Shown here: positions 56,401 through 64,000 of the stretch, piece after piece
Layout of the letters: every line of letters begins with the position of its first letter
How positions within the stretch are numbered: the first letter of the stretch is position 1
NCBI GenBank assembly: GCA_025774805.1
Contig: JALGZR010000052.1
Coordinates: forward strand, 1-64,000
Direction of reading: 5' to 3'
Length of the DNA: 64,000 nt
Source of the DNA: a bacterium
Lineage (GTDB): Bacteria > ARS69
The notes under the pieces: model-generated
Databases searched by the model: none
What the model saw: only the letters and a program-made list of their open reading frames with translations
What the model was told of the DNA's origin: nothing
Made by a program: the position numbers and the translations under genes

Positions 56401-56896
56401 TCCCCGCGGATCGTCCCCGTCCGCGATCCCGATCCCCACCCGAATGGAACTGGGAGACCTCGCCGAGGTCGCGGAGCTGGAGAGCGAGATCTTCCCCGAT
56501 CCGTGGTCGGCCGATTCGTTTCTCGCGGAGGTCGAGCGCAGCGAGGACGTCGGCTACCCGGTAGTCCTTCGAGACGGGACGGAGCTTGTCGCCTACGCCG
56601 TCGTCTGGTTCATCGTGGACGAGATCCACATCGGGAACATCGCCGTGCACCCGGACCGGCAGGGGAGGGGCGTCGGAACCGCCCTGTTCCGCCACCTGAT
56701 CGACGAGGGCCGCCGACGGAGGATGAAGTTCGCGACCCTCGAGGTCCGTCCCTCGAACACGCGGGCGGTCGAGCTCTACCGCCGGTTCGGCTTCCGCCAG
56801 ATCGCCCGCCGCAAGAACTACTACCGCACCGATCGGGAAGACGCCCTGGTTTTCGCCCTGGCGCTCGATCCCTCCGCGGAGGATCGCCTTGGTTGA
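56357..56896 (+). CDS. rimI: ribosomal protein S18-alanine N-acetyltransferase RimI
   Basis: 179 residues from the ATG behind AGGAAG. The GNAT fold is clear: ELESEIFPDPWSADSFLAEV, IGNIAVHPDRQGRGVGTALF with the acetyl-CoA loop, and EVRPSNTRAVELYRRFGFRQ. The first 30 residues are an Arg/Ser/Pro-rich extension and overlap the tsaB gene by 44 bases, so a shorter start is possible. It acetylates the N-terminus of S18. Confidence 0.9.
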   Translation: MPRSIEKSASARRVDPRGSSPSAIPIPTRMELGDLAEVAELESEIFPDPWSADSFLAEVERSEDVGYPVVLRDGTELVAYAVVWFIVDEIHIGNIAVHPDRQGRGVGTALFRHLIDEGRRRRMKFATLEVRPSNTRAVELYRRFGFRQIARRKNYYRTDREDALVFALALDPSAEDRLG

Positions 56897-57734
56897 CGCC
56901 GCCGGACTCCTGATCGATCCCGAGGCGGTCGAGTTCCTCGCCGAACGGGGCTTCGCCGGCCCCCGGGTCGGTTTCGTGCTCGGCTCGGGGTGGGGGCACT
57001 TCGTCGAGTCGACCGAGGTCCTCGCCGCCTGTCCCTACGAGGAGATCCCCGGCTTCGGGCGGAGCACCGTGGCCGGTCACGCCGGTCGTCTCGTCCGCGG
57101 ACGCGCCGGGGGCCGCGACTACCTGGCCCTGCAGGGCCGTCTCCACCACTACGAGGGGCACCCTCTCTCGAGAATCGGGGGAACCGTCGGCGCGCTCCAC
57201 GGCCTCGGAGTGACCGAGCTCATCGTCACCTGCGCCGCGGGCGGAGTGAATCCCGCCTTCCGGGTGGGAGACCTCGTTCTCGTGCACGACTTCATCAACT
57301 TCATGTTCGCGAGTCCGCTCCGGGGCGCCCCCGGGTCGCTGCGCTCGCCCGCGCGCGTCTCGGAGCGGCTCGTCCGGGCGACCGAGGAGGCCGCCGCGGG
57401 CGCCGGGATTCCCCTGCGCAAGGGGGTCCTGTTCTCGTCGAAGGGTCCGAGCTACGAGACCCCGGCGGAAGTGCGCATGACCCGAACGCTGGGAGGAGAC
57501 GTCGTGAGCATGTCCACGGCTCCCGAGCTCATCGCGGCGTCGGCCCTGGGTCTGGAAGCGGTTGCGCTCTCCTGCGTCACGAACCTGGCCCCGGGAGTCG
57601 TTCCCGGCGGCGAGGTGAATCACGAAGAGGTGATGGAGGTCATGACGGCGCGGAAGGAGCGTTTCTCGGAGCTGCTCGCGTGCGTGCTGGAGAAGCTCGA
57701 GTCCGACCGCGAAGCGACCGTCGGAGGAAAGTGA
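56889..57734 (+). CDS. punA: purine-nucleoside phosphorylase
   Basis: 281 residues from a TTG that overlaps the rimI end by 8 bases. The trimeric PNP signatures are in order: VGFVLGSGWGHFVES, AGHAGRLVRG, LQGRLHHYEGH, VTCAAGGVNPAFRVGDLV, GPSYETPAEVRM and VSMSTAPELIAA. It cleaves purine ribonucleosides with phosphate for salvage. TCAAGG replaces the more common TNAAGG near the phosphate/base site, a mild oddity. Confidence 0.92.
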   Translation: MVDAAGLLIDPEAVEFLAERGFAGPRVGFVLGSGWGHFVESTEVLAACPYEEIPGFGRSTVAGHAGRLVRGRAGGRDYLALQGRLHHYEGHPLSRIGGTVGALHGLGVTELIVTCAAGGVNPAFRVGDLVLVHDFINFMFASPLRGAPGSLRSPARVSERLVRATEEAAAGAGIPLRKGVLFSSKGPSYETPAEVRMTRTLGGDVVSMSTAPELIAASALGLEAVALSCVTNLAPGVVPGGEVNHEEVMEVMTARKERFSELLACVLEKLESDREATVGGK

Positions 57735-57736
57735 GC

Positions 57737-58612
57737 ATGGCCTGGTTCCGGCGCACCAAGAAGGGCATCAAGTCGCGAGGCGACAAGAAGGACATGCCCC
57801 AAGGCGTCTGGCTCAAGTGCGAGGCGTGCAGCGAGATCCTCTACCGGCCGGAGATGGACAAGAGCTTCTGGACCTGTCCGGAGTGCAACTACCACTTCCG
57901 GATCGGAAGCCGGAAGTACCTCGAGCTGCTCCTCGACGAGGGCTCCTTCCGCGAGGAGGACGCGAACCTCACGCCCGCGGATCCTCTCGAGTTCCGGGAC
58001 TCGAAGAAGTACTCGGATCGGGTCGAGACGGCGCGGAAGAAGACCGGCCTCAACGACGCGATCGTGGCCGGCCGGGGTTCGGTAAAGGGGATTCCGCTCT
58101 CGATTGCGGTACTCGACTTCGGATACATGGGCGGCAGCATGGGCTCGGTCGTGGGCGAGCGGGTCGCCCGCGTCACGCACCGCGCGGTCGAGGAGCGTCG
58201 CGCCCTCGTGACCCTGTCCAGCTCGGGCGGCGCCCGGATGCAGGAGGGCATCCTCTCACTCATGCAGATGGCGAAGACCTCCGCCGCCCTGGCGAAGCTC
58301 TCGGCCGAAGGCCTGCCCCACGTCTCGATCCTCACCCATCCGACCACGGGGGGAGTGACCGCCAGCTTCGCTTCGCTGGGGGACGTGATCCTCGCGGAGC
58401 CGAAGGCGCTGATCGGCTTCGCCGGCCCGCGCGTCATCCGGGAGACGATCAAGCAGGAGCTGCCGGAGGGCTTCCAGCGGTCCGAATTCCTTCTCGAGCA
58501 CGGGTTCGTGGACCGCGTGGTGCACCGGAAAGACCTCCGGGACGAGCTCGCGGCCATCCTCGCCTTCTTCGGCGACGCGCCCATGGTCCTCAACACCGCC
58601 GAGGACGACTGA
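57737..58612 (+). CDS. accD: acetyl-CoA carboxylase carboxyltransferase subunit beta
   Basis: 291 residues. The N-terminal zinc ribbon is complete (KCEACSEIL and WTCPECNYHF), followed by YSDRVETARKKTGLNDAI, GYMGGSMGSVVGE, LSSSGGARMQEGILSLMQMA and IGFAGPRVIRETI. AccD pairs with AccA to carboxylate acetyl-CoA for fatty-acid synthesis. accA is not in the window. It lies upstream of folC, a pairing seen in many bacteria. Confidence 0.95.
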   Translation: MAWFRRTKKGIKSRGDKKDMPQGVWLKCEACSEILYRPEMDKSFWTCPECNYHFRIGSRKYLELLLDEGSFREEDANLTPADPLEFRDSKKYSDRVETARKKTGLNDAIVAGRGSVKGIPLSIAVLDFGYMGGSMGSVVGERVARVTHRAVEERRALVTLSSSGGARMQEGILSLMQMAKTSAALAKLSAEGLPHVSILTHPTTGGVTASFASLGDVILAEPKALIGFAGPRVIRETIKQELPEGFQRSEFLLEHGFVDRVVHRKDLRDELAAILAFFGDAPMVLNTAEDD

Positions 58613-58617
58613 TCACC

Positions 58618-59943
58618 GTGGCGGACGGGGCGTCGGCCTTCGAGCGCCTCCAGGCTCTGCGCGGTCAGAGCGTGGAGCTCGGGCTCTTCCAGGTCACCCG
58701 GCTCCTCGACCGCCTCGATCACCCAGAGCGCGACTTTCCCGCGATCCACGTGGCGGGCACGAACGGCAAGGGCTCGGTCTGCGCGATGATCGCCGCGCAG
58801 CTTCAGCGGGCGGGGCACCGGGTCGGCCTCCTCACCTCGCCTCACCTCGTGGACTACTCCGAGCGGATCCGGGTCGACGGCGAGCCGATCTCCCTCGAGG
58901 ACGCGGAAGACGTGTCGAGGGACATGACACTTCCCGACGGGAGCTTCGACGGCTCCTTCTTCGAGGCGACGACCGCGCTGGCGTTCGAGCACTTCCGACG
59001 TCGCGGCGTCGACGTGGCGGTGCTGGAGGTCGGCCTGGGGGGGCGACTGGACGCGACGAACGTGTGCGTGCCCTGGACGACGGTGATCACGTCGATCGAT
59101 CTCGACCACACGAAGACGCTGGGCGCCGATCTCGCTTCCATCGCCGCGGAGAAGGCGGGCATCGTGAAGCCGGGCGTCCCGGTCGTGTGCGGCCCGGTGG
59201 TTCCCGAGGCGGGCGAGGTGCTGGAGCTCATCGCCGCCCGGCGGAGCGCTCCCCTCCACCGCGCCGCCGAGGAGACGGAAGTGCGCGTCCTCTCCTCCAC
59301 GTGGAGCGGCCTCGAAGTCTCGGTGCGTCTTCCCGGCGAACGCCACCAGGGGGCCCGCGTCCCCCTTCCCGGTCGTCACCAGGTCGACAACCTCGTCGTG
59401 GCGGCACTGGCCGCACGGCTGTTCGACCCGCGGGCGGAGAGCGGAGAGGCGCTGCTCGCGGGTCTCGAGGACACGTTCTGGCCCGGCCGGCTCCAACGGG
59501 TGGAAGGAAACCCGGTTCGGGTCTACGATGTGGCGCACAATCTCGCGGGTGTCGAAGCCCTGTCAAAGACCCTGGACGAGCTCGGAGTCCCGGAGGGATC
59601 GATCCTCGTCGTCGGGGTGCTCGGGGACAAGGATCTCACCGGCATGGCCCGGAGGCTCTCCCGTCACTTCCGTCGGGCGATCGCGACGACTCCCCCTCAT
59701 CCCCTCCGGGCCCGCCCGGCGGCCGAGACGGCCGAGGCCCTCCGGGCGGCCGGGGTCGAGGCCCGGGCGATCGACGAGACTGCCGACGCGGTGGCGGAGG
59801 CCGGACACCGGCTCGAGGGGGACGGTTGGATCTTCGTGACCGGGTCCCTCTTCACGGTGGGCGCGGCCATGCGGACGTTCGGCGATCGCGCGGACCGACG
59901 CCGACCCGGAGAGGCCGCGAACCTCGCCTCCCGAGAGGGGTAG
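58618..59943 (+). CDS. folC: bifunctional folylpolyglutamate/dihydrofolate synthase
   Basis: 441 residues from a GTG five bases after the accD stop. Mur-ligase-type motifs: VAGTNGKGSVCAMIAAQL, SPHLVDYSERIRVDGEPIS, EVGLGGRLDATNV, SIDLDHTKTLG, AAEKAGIVKPGVP and VYDVAHNLAGVEAL. It adds glutamate to folates with ATP in the cytoplasm. Length is normal for FolC. Confidence 0.93.
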   Translation: MADGASAFERLQALRGQSVELGLFQVTRLLDRLDHPERDFPAIHVAGTNGKGSVCAMIAAQLQRAGHRVGLLTSPHLVDYSERIRVDGEPISLEDAEDVSRDMTLPDGSFDGSFFEATTALAFEHFRRRGVDVAVLEVGLGGRLDATNVCVPWTTVITSIDLDHTKTLGADLASIAAEKAGIVKPGVPVVCGPVVPEAGEVLELIAARRSAPLHRAAEETEVRVLSSTWSGLEVSVRLPGERHQGARVPLPGRHQVDNLVVAALAARLFDPRAESGEALLAGLEDTFWPGRLQRVEGNPVRVYDVAHNLAGVEALSKTLDELGVPEGSILVVGVLGDKDLTGMARRLSRHFRRAIATTPPHPLRARPAAETAEALRAAGVEARAIDETADAVAEAGHRLEGDGWIFVTGSLFTVGAAMRTFGDRADRRRPGEAANLASREG

Positions 59944-59961
59944 ATCGAGAAAGAGGGCGTC

Positions 59962-61077
<1,116 letters not shown>

Positions 61078-61141
61078 GAAAGTGTCGGGGCGGATCGTGT
61101 TCCGCCGCCACCGAGCCCCGACCCCGAGCGGGAAGCTTCCC

Positions 61142-64000
61142 ATGGTGCGTTGCCTCGACCTCGGCTTCGGTCGCGCGGCCGTCTCCCGCGCCCGCTCTCT
61201 CCTTCTCGGTCTCGGCGGCGGCCTTCTCGCGGTCGCGATTCTCGGGCCGCCCGCGCACGGGGAGACGGGGGACGATCCGGAGGCTCCGGAGGAGCCCTGG
61301 ATGATCCGGTCGCGCACGGCCAATGCGATGAAGACGCCCACGGGAGACTGGATTCACTCCTACGTCGGGGCCGTCGTGATCACGCACGGCGACCTGACCG
61401 TCACCGCCGACGAGGCCCGCTACTTCGACCGCGCTAAGCGGGCGGTGCTCTCGGGTCACGTGGAGATGAGACAGGACTCGACGGTGGTCCGGGGTCCGGT
61501 GGTGAGCTACGACCGGATCCGCCGGATCGCCCATTTCCCCCGCGGAGTGTTGATCGAGCGTCCGACCGGAACGGCCCTGGCGGACCTCGGAACGTGGCGC
61601 CGGGACGAGAACGAGTTCGAGCTCCGTGGGGAGGCGGCGGCGGCGGACACGGCGGGCACGCTCGACGCGAACGCGATGACCTACGACGACGCCCGGAACG
61701 TCTTCTACGCCGTCGGCGACGCGCGCATGGTCGACCACGTCTCGGGCGTCCTCGTGGAGGGGCAGAATCTCCGCTGGGATCGGGCCGAGGGACTCGCGAC
61801 CGCGACCGGCGCGCCCGAGGCCACGTTCGAGGAGGAGGACGGAGTTCCGGTGCGGGTCTGGAGCGAGCGGATGACGTACGACCCCGCCGATCAGGTCGCC
61901 GTGGCGACGGGCGACGTCCGCATCGAGGGGGAGAGTATGGAGGGACACGCCGAGACCGCGACGTTCTATCGGGCGGTGAACCGGGCGGTGCTCACGGGCG
62001 ACCCCGAGATCGTGGACGGATCGACGGTCGTGAACGGAGATCGCATCGAGATGGACATGCCGGAGCCGGGACGGAGGATCGTCCGCGTGACCGGCTCGGC
62101 CCGCGTGGCGAACCGTTTCCTGGAGAGCCGGTCCCGTCCGGAGGCTCCGGAGGAGGCGCTCCCCGCGGGCGAGGGTGAACTCGAGGCCGCGCCGGACGTT
62201 GCGCCGGACGTTGCGCCGCCCGAAGGGGGCATGGCCGCGCCGGACGCCGCGCCGGAATCCGGACCCGAGGCCGCGCCGGCCGACACCTCCGGGCTCGCCG
62301 GCCGGATCGAACGGGCGCGAACGCGGGTGGAGGATGCGGCCGAACGGATTCGAACCGCCGAGCCCCCGTCCGACCCGGACGAAGCGGTGGCGATTCTCTC
62401 CGCCGAGGCCGACTCGCTGTCGGATCTCGCCGAGACCGCCCGCGAGGCGGTGGAGGCGGCGCTCGCGCCGTCCGCATCCTCCGAGAGGGGCGGGGAGGCG
62501 GAGGCCGGCGAGGACGAGGGGACCGAGGGGGAAGGCGACGACTCGGAGGAAGATGAGGAGTCCGAGGACGAGGGCCCGCCCCTGCCGCCGTGGCTCACGG
62601 TCCCCTCCGAGCAGCTCCCCACCGAGAATCTCCTCTTCGGCGACCGGATCACGATCCATTTCCTCGACGACGAGATCCGGCGGGTCGAGGTCGTCGGGTA
62701 CGGTCGGAGCAAGTTCTTCCCCAATGAGGAGCAGGGCGAGCTGACGGAGTGGAACGACGTCTCCGGAGACACGCTCTTCGTCTGGTTCGCGGAATCGGCG
62801 GTGGAGAGCGTCACCGTGCTGGGAAACGGTGAGGGCGAGTACCGCCTGCCCGCCGGAGAGGAGGCCGGGTCCCCGACCGAGGTGCTCGCGGAACGGGGAA
62901 AGCTCGTCCGCTACCGAGCGCCTCGAATCCGTTACAACCGAACGGCCGAGACGATGCACCTCGATCAGGGCGCCGAGGTCCGCTACAAGACGATGAACCT
63001 GAAGTCGGGGAGGATCGACTTCGAGGCGCAGAAGGAGATCATGACCGCGGGGGGTGACCCCGCGCCCATCCTCGTGGACGTCGAAAGCGAGATCCTCGGC
63101 GAGCAGATGAACTACCACCTCCCCACGCAGAAGGGCGAGATCACGTACGGAAAGACCAAGTTCGAGAACGCGTATTACCGGGGCGAGGACATCTGGAAGA
63201 TGGGCGAGGACGTCCTGGCCGTGCACGAAGCGGTGTACACGACGTGCGATCGGGAGCGGCCGCACTATCATTTCGCGAGCCGGAACATGAAGATCTATCT
63301 CGACGACAAGGTCGTGGCGAAACCGGTCGTTCTCAAGATCCACGAGATCCCGGTGTTCGCGCTTCCCTTCTACATGGCCTCGCTCAAGAAGTCGCGGCAC
63401 TCCGGTTTTCTGCTGCCGAATCTGGAGCTGGGCGTCGACGACAATCGCGGACGGTTCATCCGCAAGCTCGGCTACTTCTGGGCGCCCAACGACTACATGG
63501 ACCTCACGACCTCGTTCGATTTCTATCCCGCCCAGGACCGCATCGTCACCTACCTGAACGGGCGGTACAAGCTGCGCTACCGCTTCGAAGGCCGGGCCAC
63601 GATGAAGTACAACCGCGACGTGCCCAACAATCTCAAAGACACCGCCCTCGAGCTCGAGCACCGGCAGTCTCTCTCGGAGACGATGACCCTCAACGGCAGC
63701 GCGCGCTTCGTGTCCACGAGCTCGATCTACCGGGACATCGACGACGACCAGCGCCTCAACCGCGATCTTCGATCCCACGCCACCTTCACGAAGAACTTTC
63801 CGGGATCGAACCGCTCCCTGCGGGCGGAGGTCGAGCGACGCGAGAACCTCGACACCGGTCAGATCAACGAGACCCTGCCCCTGGTCGCCTTCAGCCAGCC
63901 GAGCCGTCCCCTCTCGGGCCGGGTGGGCCGATCGGGCGGTGGAGAGGGGGAGGAGCGTAAGGCGGGGTGGCTCGACGACATCTACTACAACCTCGACTCC
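61142..64000 (+). CDS. lptD: LptD-like outer-membrane assembly protein with repeated LptA/OstA modules (3' end outside window)
   Basis: The frame is open from the ATG (GGAAG upstream) to the right edge, 953 residues so far. A signal peptide (LLLGLGGGLLAVAILGPPAHG) is followed by OstA-type repeats (AVVITHGDLTVTADEARYFD, LSGHVEMRQDSTVVRG, DVRIEGESMEGHAETATFY). Around residues 350-480 comes an Ala/Pro-rich then Asp/Glu-rich low-complexity stretch. Further OstA-like strands follow, then LptD features (TCDRERPHYHFASRNMKIY, IHEIPVFALPFYMASLKKS). In the family this protein places LPS in the outer leaflet. The long disordered insert and extra OstA repeats are unusual, and the barrel itself lies mostly beyond the window. 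Confidence 0.85.
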   Translation, partial: MVRCLDLGFGRAAVSRARSLLLGLGGGLLAVAILGPPAHGETGDDPEAPEEPWMIRSRTANAMKTPTGDWIHSYVGAVVITHGDLTVTADEARYFDRAKRAVLSGHVEMRQDSTVVRGPVVSYDRIRRIAHFPRGVLIERPTGTALADLGTWRRDENEFELRGEAAAADTAGTLDANAMTYDDARNVFYAVGDARMVDHVSGVLVEGQNLRWDRAEGLATATGAPEATFEEEDGVPVRVWSERMTYDPADQVAVATGDVRIEGESMEGHAETATFYRAVNRAVLTGDPEIVDGSTVVNGDRIEMDMPEPGRRIVRVTGSARVANRFLESRSRPEAPEEALPAGEGELEAAPDVAPDVAPPEGGMAAPDAAPESGPEAAPADTSGLAGRIERARTRVEDAAERIRTAEPPSDPDEAVAILSAEADSLSDLAETAREAVEAALAPSASSERGGEAEAGEDEGTEGEGDDSEEDEESEDEGPPLPPWLTVPSEQLPTENLLFGDRITIHFLDDEIRRVEVVGYGRSKFFPNEEQGELTEWNDVSGDTLFVWFAESAVESVTVLGNGEGEYRLPAGEEAGSPTEVLAERGKLVRYRAPRIRYNRTAETMHLDQGAEVRYKTMNLKSGRIDFEAQKEIMTAGGDPAPILVDVESEILGEQMNYHLPTQKGEITYGKTKFENAYYRGEDIWKMGEDVLAVHEAVYTTCDRERPHYHFASRNMKIYLDDKVVAKPVVLKIHEIPVFALPFYMASLKKSRHSGFLLPNLELGVDDNRGRFIRKLGYFWAPNDYMDLTTSFDFYPAQDRIVTYLNGRYKLRYRFEGRATMKYNRDVPNNLKDTALELEHRQSLSETMTLNGSARFVSTSSIYRDIDDDQRLNRDLRSHATFTKNFPGSNRSLRAEVERRENLDTGQINETLPLVAFSQPSRPLSGRVGRSGGGEGEERKAGWLDDIYYNLDS

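Noticed and set aside
62200-62300. Tandem DNA repeat
   Set aside because: The Ala-Pro-Asp-Val repeat is short and encodes low-complexity linker inside the LptD-like gene.

Overview
The window is high-GC bacterial chromosome with dense genes and many stop-start overlaps of the TGATG or ATGA type. The gene content points to a Gram-negative relative of the FCB superphylum. The evidence is LptD-type outer-membrane biogenesis, four secreted proteins ending in FlgD-like/type IX-like C-terminal sorting domains, and a PorX-type response regulator beside a histidine kinase. Candidatus Eisenbacteria or a near neighbour would fit; this is inference from gene content, not a phylogenetic test. No complete rRNA, tRNA, CRISPR array, transposase or prophage was found.

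Layout. (1) 0-9.6 kb: a seven-gene plus-strand operon for exported proteins: FG-GAP/UnbV protein, HzsA-like monoheme protein, YVTN propeller-cytochrome, tetraheme cytochrome, Reg_prop-like propeller and two tandem LivJ-like binding proteins with no permease. (2) 10-16.4 kb: a methyltransferase, two membrane proteins, a frameshifted lipoprotein with an SdrD_B-like domain, a MITE-like inverted-repeat element and a small SpoIIAA-like protein. (3) 16.4-29.1 kb, minus strand: a surface/secretome block with a BNR propeller protein, a parallel beta-helix protein, a three-gene set resembling a chaperone-usher-subunit module, and an LVIVD-repeat protein broken by an 8-bp tandem duplication. (4) 29.3-34.7 kb: HPP membrane protein, HDOD protein, a divergent transketolase with a terminator, a tmRNA 3'-end-like remnant and a B-box protein. 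(5) 34.9-41.6 kb: an MltF-like transglycosylase, then an arylsulfotransferase-like/GT-C membrane glycosyltransferase cassette with decayed partial duplicates. (6) 41.6-47.5 kb: acyl-CoA dehydrogenase, cysteine-synthase-like enzyme, YqeY protein and two sugar-nucleotide SDR enzymes. (7) 47.5-50 kb: a second BNR/FlgD-like secreted protein.

(8) 50.2-64 kb: a long plus-strand mostly housekeeping operon. It starts with a MraY/WecA-type sugar-phosphate transferase fused in frame to a degenerate HemC-like domain, then histidine kinase, PorX-like regulator, TsaE, TsaB, RimI, purine nucleoside phosphorylase, AccD, FolC, a UgpC/MalK-type ATPase and an LptD-like protein that runs off the end. The sorting-domain proteins and the kinase-PorX pair suggest a type IX-like export route under two-component control, although no Por/Gld translocon gene lies in this window.

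The most novel candidates are the MraY-HemC-like fusion lacking the HemC cofactor cysteine, the chaperone-usher-like module with an atypical outer-membrane protein, and the cytochrome/propeller/binding-protein operon. Several breaks (two frameshifts and the decayed duplicates) could be real or assembly artefacts; each entry says which reading is preferred.
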